A DNA stretch of 64,000 bases. Source: Arsenophonus sp046530785. Its GTDB lineage: Bacteria > Pseudomonadota > Gammaproteobacteria > Enterobacterales > Enterobacteriaceae. The position numbers and the translations under genes are program-made. Of the stretch, positions 11,273-21,058 are shown one piece after another. The stretch lies in contig JBHEQT010000004.1 in assembly GCA_046530785.1 (NCBI GenBank), forward strand, positions 43,262 to 107,261. Reading direction: 5' to 3'. The notes under the pieces were generated by a model. That model ran no database searches. It saw only the letters and a program-made list of their open reading frames with translations, and was not told where the DNA came from. Each line of letters starts with the position of its first letter. Within the stretch, counting starts at the first letter, position 1.

Positions 11273-11328
11273 ACAACTAAGTTAGTATCTTTGGGATAGG
11301 TATAAATATATAATTTTGATTATTTTTT

Positions 11329-12054
11329 TTAAATCCGAAAATCTTCCCCTAAATAAACTCGTTTAACTTGTTCATTTTTTAAAATTTCTTTTGGGCTTCC
11401 ATGAGCGATAAGATGTCCTTGACTTACAATGTAAGCACGTCCACAAACATCTAATGTTTCTCTCACGTTGTGATCTGTTATCAATATGCCTAAACCATAA
11501 TCTTTCAAGTGTTGAATTATTTTTTTTATATCTAATACTGAAATAGGATCAACACCGGCAAAAGGTTCATCTAAAAGAATAAATTTAGGATCAGCTGCTA
11601 ATGCACGAGCTATTTCTACTCTTCTTCTTTCTCCACCAGAAAGCGATTGACCTAAATTATTTTTCAAATGAGAAATGCTAAATTCTTGCATCAATTCTTT
11701 TGCACGTTGTTGTTTTTCTTTGAATGTTAAATCTTTACGTATTTCTAATACTGCCATCAGATTATGGTAAACGTTTAGTCGACGAAATATTGAAGCTTCT
11801 TGTGGTAAATAACCTACCCCCTTACGAGCACGTTCGTGAAAAGGAAGCAAGCTAATATCTTCATCATCAATAGAAATTTTTCCAGTATCACGAGAAATGA
11901 TACCAACTACCATATAAAAAGTTGTTGTTTTACCTGCACCGTTTGGTCCAAGTAAACCAACAATTTCACCTGAATTGATTTCTAAGCTAACATCTTCAAC
12001 AACTTTACGATTTTTATATGTTTTTGCCAAATTTTTTGCAGTCAACTTCGCCAT
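11329..12054 (-). CDS. lptB: LptB, ATPase of the lipopolysaccharide transporter
   Basis: An intact 241-residue protein, identical in length to E. coli LptB. It shows the ABC ATPase set in order: Walker A GPNGAGKTT with lysine 42, Q-loop near residue 85, signature LSGGERRR near 139-146, Walker B with the catalytic glutamate in LLDEPFAGVDP, and the switch histidine in ITDHNVRE. It powers LptFG extraction of LPS and its transfer through LptC and LptA. It is the last gene of the kdsD-kdsC-lptC-lptA-lptB run, 34 nt after lptA. Normally rpoN follows directly, and that gene is decayed here. Confidence 0.97.
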   Translation of the reverse strand: MAKLTAKNLAKTYKNRKVVEDVSLEINSGEIVGLLGPNGAGKTTTFYMVVGIISRDTGKISIDDEDISLLPFHERARKGVGYLPQEASIFRRLNVYHNLMAVLEIRKDLTFKEKQQRAKELMQEFSISHLKNNLGQSLSGGERRRVEIARALAADPKFILLDEPFAGVDPISVLDIKKIIQHLKDYGLGILITDHNVRETLDVCGRAYIVSQGHLIAHGSPKEILKNEQVKRVYLGEDFRI

Positions 12055-12088
12055 TTTATTATTTAATAATACTGTTATTTGTGCTATT

Positions 12089-12628
12089 TTAAAAAAAAAG
12101 ATTTTTTTTTAGTTGGGAAGGTAACAATATAGTTGTTACTTGTTTTCCATTATCACTAAAAGCTTCCATTTCTTGAATTTGAATTAAATAGGTAATTTTA
12201 TCACCTTTAATGTTACTATCTAGTTGTTCAAAGTAAGCATTACCCATCAAAATAATCAACTCTTTTTCTATTTCATAACATATTTTATCGCTATAACCTT
12301 TGATCGGTTTACCATCATCTTGTAATTGATAAAAAGTTGTTGGATTACCATAAGCTTCGATAATCATCTTTTTTGTATCATTGTTCGGGCGAGTAATAAC
12401 AACTTTATCAGCTCGAATATCTATAGAACCTTGTTTTATGATTACATTTTCTGTAAATTTAGTAATGTTTTTTTTTAAATCAAGTAACTGTTTAATTGAA
12501 TGAATCTGGATGGTTTGTTGAGAATCGTTTTTCAGAGAAAATGCTGGAAAGCATAATATAAACATATTGCTTATAACTATTACATTAATAGAGATTTTTT
12601 TTACCAATAACATTTTTATGTTTTCCAT
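12089..12628 (-). CDS. lptA: LptA, periplasmic LPS bridge protein
   Basis: The product is an OstA-like periplasmic protein with an N-terminal signal peptide and probable cleavage after the FPAFS region. The body follows LptA closely, including the VIIKQGSIDIRADKVVITRP and NAYFEQLDSNIKGDKITYL segments. I take the ATG at 12628 (179 residues). Alternatives are an ATG at 12613, which gives an E. coli-sized signal peptide, and one at 12676, which would overlap lptC much as in E. coli. LptA polymerises between LptC and LptD to carry LPS across the periplasm. The C-terminus is somewhat shorter than in E. coli, lacking the lysine-rich tail. Confidence 0.9.
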   Translation of the reverse strand: MENIKMLLVKKISINVIVISNMFILCFPAFSLKNDSQQTIQIHSIKQLLDLKKNITKFTENVIIKQGSIDIRADKVVITRPNNDTKKMIIEAYGNPTTFYQLQDDGKPIKGYSDKICYEIEKELIILMGNAYFEQLDSNIKGDKITYLIQIQEMEAFSDNGKQVTTILLPSQLKKNLFF

Positions 12629-12641
12629 TGAATACTTTTGT

Positions 12642-13202
12642 TTATGGAATTCTATAATAGGTTTTAACATCTTCAATTAATTCTGCGGTATAGGTTTTTA
12701 TATTACCACGCATTTTCATACCAACTGATCGTAAACCGATCCCAATTATTACAACTTTATGATTAGATGAAATATCCTGTGTAATTAAATTCACGATAAT
12801 ATTTTCCGTCAAAATTTGTTTTATATCTGAAGTTGCATTTAAATTATTTAGTTGAACATTACCATATAAATAGAGGATATTGTTATTTGTTAATTTAGCC
12901 CTATTAGCGTGTATAGTCCAAATAGGGATATTTTTTCTATCATAGGTTGTTACTAATGGATTAATGAATAAGCTAATTTTATTACTAGAAAAATAGAATG
13001 TCTCATCCGTTATTAACTTATAAGCCAATTTACCATTTTGTGCATATATATGAGTAATAGCATTACCAATTTTATAATTTGGTTGATTATCATCAATCAT
13101 AATGGATACTTTTGATTGATTGGAATCAGATAAATTCCAACCAATAAGTCCTAATACAATCATGCTTAATATAATGTTGAGGAAAAACTTAAATTTAGTC
13201 AT
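12642..13202 (-). CDS. lptC: LptC, inner-membrane LPS transport protein
   Basis: A 186-residue protein (E. coli 191) with one N-terminal membrane anchor (about residues 7-24, ending IGWNLSD) and a periplasmic beta-jellyroll. Family landmarks include LAYKLITDE, LTNNNILYLYGNV and the C-terminal GMKMRGNIKTYTAELIEDVKT. It receives LPS from LptB2FG and hands it to LptA. It starts 7 nt after the kdsC stop, so the genes are probably translationally linked. It is moderately diverged, but no key region appears missing. Confidence 0.93.
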   Translation of the reverse strand: MTKFKFFLNIILSMIVLGLIGWNLSDSNQSKVSIMIDDNQPNYKIGNAITHIYAQNGKLAYKLITDETFYFSSNKISLFINPLVTTYDRKNIPIWTIHANRAKLTNNNILYLYGNVQLNNLNATSDIKQILTENIIVNLITQDISSNHKVVIIGIGLRSVGMKMRGNIKTYTAELIEDVKTYYRIP

Positions 13203-13209
13203 TTTAATT

Positions 13210-13785
13210 TTATTTTTGTCTACATTGATAAATCGTAGACATATTTTTTATTCTCCCCTGAGAAAACAGAATCAGATCACAAATTTCACGTACAGCACCT
13301 TTTCCTCCTTTTTTATATGTAATATAATGCGCTTTACTTAATAAGATTGGATGAGCATCAGCTACGGCAACAGAAAACCCTGTTTGTAACATAATAGGCA
13401 AATCAATTAAATCATCACCAATATAAGCAATCTGTTCAGACTGGAGCTTTAATCGAGTTATTAGATCATTATAAGCTATTTTTTTTTCATTTTGCCCTTG
13501 GTAAAAGTAGTTGATACCGAGCATTTTGGCACGATTTTCTAATAATTTACCTTTATCTCCGGTAATAATAGCAACTTCAATCGCAGAAGTTAATAAACAA
13601 CGAATACCGTAACCATCTTTTACATTAAATGCTTTTAGTTCTTCACCATTATTTCCCATATAAACTAAACCATCTGTCATAACACCATCAACATCGCAAA
13701 TTAATAATTTTATTAAACGTGCTTTTTCAAGAATATGTTGTTCTATTTTTCCATAAAAAGCTGTTATTTTATTATGATCATTCAT
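13210..13785 (-). CDS. kdsC: KdsC, KDO 8-phosphate phosphatase
   Basis: A 191-residue HAD-superfamily phosphatase (usual length 188). The catalytic motif I DVDGV has aspartates 31 and 33, followed by YMGNNGEELKAFNVKDGYGIR, the family's substrate-binding stretch. Motif III K and motif IV GDDLIDLP are both present. It removes phosphate from KDO-8-P to give KDO for the LPS inner core. It sits between kdsD and lptC in the same operon. Retention of KDO synthesis implies a real LPS layer. Confidence 0.96.
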   Translation of the reverse strand: MNDHNKITAFYGKIEQHILEKARLIKLLICDVDGVMTDGLVYMGNNGEELKAFNVKDGYGIRCLLTSAIEVAIITGDKGKLLENRAKMLGINYFYQGQNEKKIAYNDLITRLKLQSEQIAYIGDDLIDLPIMLQTGFSVAVADAHPILLSKAHYITYKKGGKGAVREICDLILFSQGRIKNMSTIYQCRQK

Positions 13786-13801
13786 TTATGATTCCTAATC
13801 A

Positions 13802-14770
13802 TTATATTATTCCAGCTTGCAAAAGATCATGTAGATGAATAATACCAATAAGTATGTTTGATTTTGATACTAACAATGAAGTAATATGGTGTTGTTGCAT
13901 TAAATTTAAAGCATCAATCGCTAGTATATCTGGATTTGCTCTAATACCACCAACTGTCATCACATCAGAAATTTTGACATTATTTAAGTTAATATTCATC
14001 GCAAAGATACGTCGTAAATCACCATCAGTGAAAATACCTTCAATTTGCATTTCTTCATTACAGATCACCAACATGCCTAATTTTTTCCGAGTAATCTCCA
14101 CTAATGCTTGTTGTAATGTTGCTTTTTTTGTAACTTTAGGAATTTTTTCCCCTGTATGCATTAAGTCACTTACTTTTAATAAAAGTTTTCTTCCTAATGT
14201 TCCACCTGGATGAGAAAGTGCAAAATCTTCAACAGTAAAATCACGAGCTTCAAGTAAAGCAACAGCAATAGCGTCTCCCATAACAAGCATCGCTGTTGTG
14301 CTTGTTGTTGGAACTAAACCTAATGGACAAGCTTCTTGTGGTACTTTTATGCAAAGATGAATATTTGATGCTAGTCCCATGCTACTAGAAGGATTTTTTG
14401 TCATACAAATTATAGAAATATGTTTACGTTTTAAGACTGGAATAAGTGATAATATTTCATTTGATTCACCGGAGTTAGAAACAGCTAGAATAATATCTTT
14501 ACTGCTAATCATACCTAAATCACCATGATTTGCTTCTCCTGGGTGGACAAAAAATGCAGGTGTTCCTGTACTGGCTAATGTCGCTGCAATTTTACGACTA
14601 ATATGACCTGATTTTCCCATCCCCATAACAATAACTTTACCATTACATTTTAAAATCATATCGCAAGCTTTATTAAAATCATCATTGATATATTTCTTTA
14701 GATTAGCAAGACCACTATATTCAATTTCTAATACCTTCTTAGCTGTTTTTTGAAAATCAATTTCAGACAT
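13802..14770 (-). CDS. kdsD: KdsD, arabinose 5-phosphate isomerase
   Basis: 322 residues from the ATG at 14770 (E. coli 328). An in-frame upstream start at 14872 would add 34 unrelated residues and is rejected in favour of MSEIDFQKTAKKVLEIE, which matches the family start. The order is an SIS sugar isomerase domain with GMGKSGHI, STGTPAFFVHPGEANHGDLG and SNSGES, then two CBS domains. It makes arabinose 5-phosphate, the KDO precursor, from ribulose 5-phosphate. It is the first surviving gene of the operon. Confidence 0.96.
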   Translation of the reverse strand: MSEIDFQKTAKKVLEIEYSGLANLKKYINDDFNKACDMILKCNGKVIVMGMGKSGHISRKIAATLASTGTPAFFVHPGEANHGDLGMISSKDIILAVSNSGESNEILSLIPVLKRKHISIICMTKNPSSSMGLASNIHLCIKVPQEACPLGLVPTTSTTAMLVMGDAIAVALLEARDFTVEDFALSHPGGTLGRKLLLKVSDLMHTGEKIPKVTKKATLQQALVEITRKKLGMLVICNEEMQIEGIFTDGDLRRIFAMNINLNNVKISDVMTVGGIRANPDILAIDALNLMQQHHITSLLVSKSNILIGIIHLHDLLQAGII

Positions 14771-14930
14771 TTTATTTTCCAATTTAATATAAGTAAATTT
14801 AATTGCATTGATTAATATATCTTTATTAAGAAAAATTCTATATCGCTCGCATTGTATATTACAAACCATCAATATATTATCTCGTTGTATGTATTATTAA
14901 AAAATTTTTTATTCTGATGAAATTTGAGAA

Positions 14931-14960
14931 TTTAGTTATTATTAGGATATAATAACTAAA
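14931..14960. repeat. 12-bp-arm inverted repeat
   Basis: The arm TTTAGTTATTAT and its exact complement are separated by TAGGAT. It lies about 160 nt upstream of the kdsD start, in decayed sequence, with no poly-T tail. Confidence 0.75.
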
Positions 14961-15101
14961 AGTATTATTTACAATAGTATTATTAGTTAACATATGATTT
15001 TTACTAAAAAATGTTCTATAACAAGTAAATAATTTATTAAAAAATAATTGGATATTATAAAAAGACTACTATTTTATAAAGAAATTTGTAGACATTATTA
15101 T

Positions 15102-15129
15102 AAAAATAAAAGATATATCTTTTATTTTT
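15102..15129. repeat. 28-bp perfect palindrome
   Basis: The half site AAAAATAAAAGATA is followed directly by its exact complement. It is one of a series of loopless or nearly loopless perfect palindromes in the deserts of this window. Confidence 0.8.
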
Positions 15130-16945
15130 TTGTATCAAACAGCTGATTTTAATGATATAAATCGACGATCCAAAATAGAAAATTATAACAATCAAATCTA
15201 TTCCTTATCTCATAGGAATTTAAAATAACTTACTGTATTTTATTAATTGATTAATCAGAAACCAAATAATGAAAAATTTATTTCAATAATTGTTAATATT
15301 TCCAATATTATCCATAGCGTGAAAATTTATCTTTCTCAATAGAGAGAAGAGTTTAATATATTATTAACTTTTATACCTTATTTTTTAATTATGAACATTT
15401 TGAAAAATGTTTCTTTTACGTGATTATGCTATTTAGCATGAGAAATTATTTGAAAGAATTTTCTAATAAAATATGTGATATAGTAACTGTATACCAATAT
15501 CTAATTTCTTATTAAATAAGAAAACTTATATTTTACATCTTATATATATTAACAATTTTAGTTAAAAGTATATTTCTAATAAAAGTTCATTGATTATATT
15601 TAGCGATATTAAGTAAATAGATAGATTTAGAAAATTAATGTTGATTTTTATATTTTAGATATGGAAAAAGGGCTTGGCCTCCCCCCCTTCTTAATAAGAA
15701 GGAAATATATTGAAAATACTAAATCTTTAATATTATTAGAAGGTTCAATTTGGAACTTCTTATATATAAAATTAATTATCTTGATTTTTCGAATACAGGA
15801 AAAGATTAGTTTTCGGGAATAATTAAAAAATATTTCATTTAACACTATAATGAATAATTTGATATGGATAAAAGAAAATCTTATTTTCTCTATAAAATAT
15901 TTATAATAGTGATTATATTTCTACTTGTTTCGTTTTGATAAAAATAGATCAAAACAAATAATATAAAATAATATAAGAAACCAGCTGAAAAAAATTTTAC
16001 TTACTTAAAAATCGCAACAATTTATAGTTCGGAAAATTTAGATTATTTATAAAAAGTTATTCTATGAAGAACTTATTTTTTTATACACAAGTTAAGTATA
16101 CAAAAAAAGAATTAATTTTTTAGGATTTAATTATAGTAAGTGTAACATTTTAATAAGTAGAAAATTCTTTTTAAGAAATTGCAACATCCTATTTGAGAAA
16201 AGTTTATAGAGATACTCTATTAAAAATCATAATAGTAAAAATATCAATTTCTACAAAAACTATCTCTATATAAGAGATAGAAGTATTTTTTATTATTCAA
16301 TTAATTATTAGCGACCAACAAGATTGATTAGATTATTTTTTGATTTTAATAACATAAAATAAGTAAAATAAGATTATTGAAAATCTTTTACAATACTTTA
16401 TTACTGAATATTTCGGTTTTTAATTACAAGTCAATAAAATAAATCAATATTTATATAGTAAAGATATTTAGCAGTTTGTCAAAAGAATTTCTCAAGAATA
16501 TAAGAAATATTATTTCATTTTAAAAATAAAATAATTATGACACTAATCTTAAATTAGGAAAGGAATGTTAAAATATTGATTTTAATTGGAAAAATTTTAT
16601 TCTTCTATTTTACTATTTTTAGTAAAAATATAGTAAACGATATTAATGCAAGAAATATTTCCCAGATTATCTTATATTAATTTTAGTAGATTCGCCTATT
16701 GTTTAGTAGATTAAAGTCACAAAATAGTATTCAGAGAATAAATTAATGTTTGAAGATATGGGGTAGATAGTAAATATTTTAAGAGAATTATTAAAGTTTA
16801 TAACTTTGAGGATTTTATAAGATTTATAAATAGAGAAATATACTCCTATTATATATCTTTATATATCAAGAAGATTTCTTTGCTTTTTAATATACATAAT
16901 ATACAATAAATGATCGATTAAAATCGATATATTGTTTTTACTTAA

Positions 16946-17202
16946 ATTTAAATTTAGTAAAAAATACAAATAAAATAAAAGTATTAATAGTGTAATTAAT
17001 ACTTAATGAATAATTAAATAGTATCATTTTTTTTAAAAATTGTAATTTATAAAAATTTTAACGACATAAGTCGAATTATGAAGAAAATAATTTATTGAAA
17101 ACTAACAGAATATATTATAAATAATCAAAATTTCATCTATTATCAATTAAATTCTTAAATTTTGCAAAATATATAAGATATTATAAGATTAATAATTTTA
17201 AG
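16946..17202 (+). pseudogene. ibaG: Decayed ibaG (BolA-like protein)
   Basis: Directly upstream of murA, as in E. coli. Positions 17128-17199 align in unbroken codon register for 24 codons with the IbaG C-terminus: the observed KFHLLSIKFLNFAKYIRYYK reads against [20 protein letters not shown], then INNF against LNGF, with identical H, S, I, K, A, R, K, N and F. The stop TAG has become AAG. Upstream, KK and a Y followed by a ruined glycine fit KKQQTVYG. IbaG is a small BolA-family protein linked to acid stress and iron-sulphur handling. The start is inferred from the 84-codon family length. Confidence 0.7.
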
Positions 17203-17257
17203 ATAATAATTTTGCATCAATAATTTATATTGAATATTACTCATAGAGAGTTTTTTA

Positions 17258-18523
17258 ATGGATACATTTCGATTAAAAGGGCCAAATCGTTTGATGGGAG
17301 AAGTATTAATTTCTGGAGCAAAAAATTCGGCTTTACCGATATTATTTGCTTCGTTATTAGCAGAGGAACCAGTTGAACTACAAAATATTCCAAACCTAAA
17401 AGATATTGATACAACAATTGAATTAATTAATCAGTTAGGTATCAAAGTTAAGCGAAATGGTTCTATTTTTATTGATGCACGTAGTATTAACAAATTTTGT
17501 GCTCCTTATAAATTAGTTAAAAGAATGCGCGCATCTATTTGGACTCTGGCTCCATTAGTTGCCCGTTTCGGTCGAGGTCAGGTGTCTTTACCGGGAGGAT
17601 GCGCAATTGGTGCTCGTCCAGTTGATTTACATATTTCTGGATTTGAGCAACTTGGTGCTAAAATTATCTTAGATGAAGGTTATGTTAAAGCATCGGTTGA
17701 TGGTCGTTTACAAGGTGCTAATATTGTTATGGATAAGGTTAGTGTTGGTGCAACCGTGTCTATTATGACAGCTGCAACTCTAGCAAAGGGAAAAACAGTC
17801 ATTAAAAATGCAGCTCTTGAACCTGAAGTTGAAGATACAGCTAATTTTTTGAATTTATTAGGAGCAAAGATTAGAGGTGCAGGAACAGAAAGAATTATTA
17901 TTGAAGGGGTAGAGTGCTTAGGTGGTGGTGTTTATAAAATTTTACCTGATCGTATTGAAACAGGAACCTTTCTTGTTGCAGCCGCTATTTCTCGAGGAAA
18001 AATTATTTGTCGTAATACTCAACCGAATATATTGGATGCAGTATTAGTTAAATTAAGTGAAGCTGGTGCAGAAATTGAGATCGGTGAAAATTGGATTCAA
18101 TTAGATATGCATGGTAAGCGCCCAAAGGCTGTTACTATTAGAACAGAGGCGTATCCTGGATTTCCAACAGATATGCAAGCGCAATTTAGTTTGCTTAATT
18201 TAGTGGCTGAAGGTATTAGCACAATAACAGAAAGTATTTTTGAAAATCGTTTTATGCATATCCCAGAATTAATTCGTATGGGAGCTAATGCGGAAATAAA
18301 TGGAAATACTATTATTTGTTATGGTGTTAAACAACTTATGGGTACTCAAGTAATGGCTACGGATTTAAGAGCATCTGCTAGTTTAGTGCTTGCTGGTTGT
18401 ATTGCAAAAGGAAAAACAATTATTTCTAGAATTTATCATATTGACAGAGGATATGAAAAGATAGAAGAAAAATTACGTAATTTAGGAGTTAATATAGAAA
18501 GAATTAGCGAAAATAAAATATAA
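17258..18523 (+). CDS. murA: MurA, UDP-GlcNAc enolpyruvyl transferase
   Basis: An intact 421-residue enzyme (E. coli 419) catalysing the first committed step of peptidoglycan synthesis. The catalytic cysteine 115 lies in LPGGCAIGARPVDLH, so fosfomycin sensitivity would be expected. The N-terminal KNSALPILFASLL and the C-terminal DLRASASLVLAGCIAKG segments are typical. A GAGAG ribosome binding site precedes the ATG. The upstream mla and ibaG genes of the ancestral cluster have decayed, and the sequence 26 nt past the stop onwards leads into an unrelated decayed mdh. Confidence 0.97.
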   Translation: MDTFRLKGPNRLMGEVLISGAKNSALPILFASLLAEEPVELQNIPNLKDIDTTIELINQLGIKVKRNGSIFIDARSINKFCAPYKLVKRMRASIWTLAPLVARFGRGQVSLPGGCAIGARPVDLHISGFEQLGAKIILDEGYVKASVDGRLQGANIVMDKVSVGATVSIMTAATLAKGKTVIKNAALEPEVEDTANFLNLLGAKIRGAGTERIIIEGVECLGGGVYKILPDRIETGTFLVAAAISRGKIICRNTQPNILDAVLVKLSEAGAEIEIGENWIQLDMHGKRPKAVTIRTEAYPGFPTDMQAQFSLLNLVAEGISTITESIFENRFMHIPELIRMGANAEINGNTIICYGVKQLMGTQVMATDLRASASLVLAGCIAKGKTIISRIYHIDRGYEKIEEKLRNLGVNIERISENKI

Positions 18524-18666
18524 TTTTCTATGTTAATGATAAAGATTGGTTGTTTTATTTAGATTTTACTAGTTAATTATTTATTGTAGTTATATTTTAC
18601 TTTTATTTTATTATTATGTTTCTTAATTTTAATGTAGACGATCATTTATCCTTTTGTAAAAAAGAT

Positions 18667-18691
18667 CGATCCTAAAATCGATCAATTTTAA
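18667..18691 (+). terminator. murA: Possible weak terminator after murA
   Basis: GATCGAT and ATCGATC flank a 6-nt loop, followed by AATTTT. The stem is short but is among the few GC-containing hairpins nearby. It lies 140 nt past murA. Confidence 0.35.
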
Positions 18692-18779
18692 AAATTTTAA
18701 ATACTTATTTTAAAATAAGGGATAATTAGTTGACTGTTAAAAAACAGTAATTACATTTGTTTAACTTAAATAGCAATAT

Positions 18780-19720
18780 TCTAATTAATTCTTTAAAAAT
18801 TAAAAATAAATAACCATTTAATATTCTTAATATTCTAAAATAAATAGAGAATAAATTTCTCTTATCTATATTGATAAAGTTTTAGATAACCTTATTTCGT
18901 ATAATAATTAAATTATAAAAAATTATTCTCTAAACCTTAAAGAACCGCGTTTTAAATATTAAAATTAAAAGAATATTAATCCCCAATTAATTTAAGTTCA
19001 GTACTAGTTAGTGCCATTATACTGAATTCTATAGTCAATAAATGTTTTTGATAAAATAAATTATGAAATATATTAGTACCTATCATACTAATTATTTATT
19101 TTTAATATTGTAATAATACCTTGTATAATCTTTCGATGAAATTCAATTAGTAATCACATAAGTATTTAGTGAAAAATATATCTACTAAACACACTTTCCT
19201 CATTATTCTTTTTTTATTTGTCGTGAGTAAGTCTAAAAGAAACTTACAAAGTTTAAAGTTTTTTGATATATTTATATTGTTTTTATACGAAAGATTAAAT
19301 ATAGAAACTATTTTCTATTATCTCTCTCCATTATTAATAATCTTTAAAAAATTATTTAAACTTATCTCTTTCACTTTTCATTAATTTTAAAATATTTTAT
19401 TTTTTCTATTCTTTATTATAACAGAAGCAAGAATGTTTATTAAATAATACTTAATATTAAAATTATTTATTCATATCTATTTTTCTAAAATTTTCTATTT
19501 TATTAGTGACTTTTAATTTAATCACTCTAAAAAGGTATTGTTTTATCTAACTCTTTTGGGCCTTATATTCTTTTCTTACATTATTATTAAACATTTATGT
19601 TTTCTGTAGGGATAAAGCCATTATTGATTCTTCATTAACTAAAAATAATTTTTTACCGTTAAAATTAACAGAACTCTATTTTTACATGAATAGAGTATCT
19701 TCTAAATTATTCAATTTTAT
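18780..19720 (+). pseudogene. mdh: Decayed mdh (malate dehydrogenase)
   Basis: mdh faces degS-degQ in E. coli and does so here. Three patches keep register. From 19000, VLVSAII matches VVLISAGV. From 19107, IVIIPCIIFR*NSISNHI matches IGIITNPVNTTVAIAAEV, with the A-I pair and the following V at exact offsets. From 19214, LFVVS matches LDIIR (LDVVR in relatives), within two bases of its expected distance. A short open frame here (19169-19384, 71 codons) is part of this remnant and not a gene. Loss of malate dehydrogenase breaks the oxidative TCA cycle unless another enzyme substitutes. Ends are estimated from the 312-codon length. Confidence 0.6.
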
Positions 19721-19803
19721 TTCTTATCCATGATATTTTTATCTTTTCTTTTACTTTTGCAAGTAAGAAAAATTTTTATATAAACTTAATTCAAACATTG
19801 TTG

Positions 19804-19832
19804 ACCATTAAATCGTCTTCACGATTAATGGT
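19804..19832. terminator. Relic hairpin between converging mdh and degS remnants
   Basis: ACCATTAAATCG and CGATTAATGGT pair with one bulged base around the loop TCTTCA. It lies exactly between two convergent decayed genes, the expected place for a shared terminator. It is better preserved than the genes that flank it. Confidence 0.45.
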
Positions 19833-19899
19833 ATAGGAGTACAATTCCTTTCTAAAATTAAGAATTTCTATATTTTAATATCTTTAAAGTTAAAATATT

Positions 19900-20985
19900 T
19901 ATATATCTTTTTAAGCACTGAATTCTCTTTTATAATATAATCAAAGTATTATTACCAATTATCGATTGAGAAAATCCAATATAATTGCTAACTCATTATT
20001 ATATTAATTAATAAACTATTTTATGAATCATAGAATGACTCTTCTATACTAATTTAGTTTTATGTGTGATTACTTATATGTATAATATAAAATTAAGATA
20101 TGAATAATAAAATTACAACTATTTCTTATTTCTTATTTCATTCTTTAGAAACCTCTATATATTGATATATTTATTTTTGAGTTCTTGATTATAATTTATT
20201 TTAATGCCTAAAAAGGTAATTGAATTACAATTGTAATTTTGTTATTCAACAAAATAATTGATAGAATCGAATAAGCTCAATCATTTATTGAACTCGGTAT
20301 TAAATCCTATATATATATAGCAAATATAAAGGATTTAATATATCAAAAGTTTTGTAAATAACTTGTAAAACAGATGAGATTAGTTATATAAATAAATTTA
20401 AGCAGTAATAATTTATTATATCAATGATAATTAATATTAATTATAGGGGGATATTATTCTCATTTATCCAAAATAAAATAGTTAATACAATACTTTTAAC
20501 TTGTTATTTTATAATATAGTATGGTCAGTATCAGAAAAAAGGTTTTATCTTTTTATTTTTTAAAATAATTATTTCAATTTATGGTATTTACTAAAAATTA
20601 AATGAATTAAAATTTCTCCATAAAATTATATATAATTTTTTATCTTTATCATTAATAAGGTGTTTATTAATAACAATCATTATTAGTAATGTTTACAATA
20701 AAAGATCATAATTCTTTTAATTTTACGATGATTCTGACATAATTACCTTTAATTATCCCCTTCCTCTTATTATAAAACATAAGCAATTTTTCTATATTCT
20801 TTTTAGTATCGATTAAAATTAAGAATTAATATCTTCTTAATTAACTTTTACTTCTTTTAAAATTCAATGAATCTTTTCTCTCTCATAATAGAATAACTAT
20901 TAACAAGTAGAATTTATAATAATCTTTATGATAAAAAGTAAAAATTTTTGACGAAAAATAAATATTCTACAATAAGTAATAATAT
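19900..20985 (-). pseudogene. degS: Decayed degS (envelope stress sensor protease)
   Basis: It follows degQ on the same strand as in E. coli. Positions 20285-20363 read SYLQNF*YIKSFIFAIYI then, after a one-base loss, TEF against NFLQTDASINHGNSGGALVN and the GEL that follows it: the protease active-site segment, with the serine codon changed to a phenylalanine codon. The patch falls within about 10 nt of where it should lie if the gene starts near 20970. DegS cuts RseA to release sigma-E, so the classical sigma-E trigger would be missing unless RseA is also gone. A 16-bp palindrome (20223-20238) lies inside. Confidence 0.6.
20223..20238. repeat. 16-bp palindrome in decayed degS
   Basis: AATTACAATTGTAATT is followed directly by a 7-bp-arm hairpin (TTTTGTT/AACAAAA). 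Confidence 0.6.
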
Positions 20986-21017
20986 TAAGTTTATAAAATA
21001 AAAAGAACATTATAAAT

Positions 21018-21051
21018 ACAAACAAACACGGTAATTACCGTGTTTGTTTGT
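21018..21051 (-). terminator. degQ: 34-bp perfect palindrome, probable degQ terminator
   Basis: The half ACAAACAAACACGGTAA is followed at once by its exact complement, beginning 8 nt past the degQ stop. The central CGG/CCG pairs make it one of the stronger hairpins in the window. The minus strand continues into TATTTATAATG, a modest U-rich tail. It probably ends degQ transcription before the dead degS. Confidence 0.7.
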
Positions 21052-21058
21052 TATAGAT

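Larger units (their letters stand above)
14771..16945. other. Unreadable desert where yrbG and mlaFEDCB are expected
   Basis: In E. coli relatives this gap holds yrbG and mlaF-E-D-C-B, about 4 kb. Here only 2.2 kb remain and I recognise none of those genes, so both decay and deletion have occurred. Notable contents are inverted repeats at 14931-14960 and 15102-15129, a C7 run at 15681-15687 next to a short hairpin (15683-15699), and many short low-complexity frames that I do not regard as genes. The mla system returns outer-leaflet phospholipids to the inner membrane, and its loss would leave YhdP-type transport as the remaining lipid route seen here. Confidence 0.5.

Noticed and set aside
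15648..15845. 65-codon open frame on the minus strand in the mla desert
   Set aside because: Low-complexity I/K/F-rich peptide, no ribosome binding site or homology recognised, and of a length expected in A+T-rich decayed DNA.
19169..19384. 71-codon open frame on the plus strand
   Set aside because: It overlaps and is in frame with part of the decayed mdh; no start signal. Treated as pseudogene sequence.
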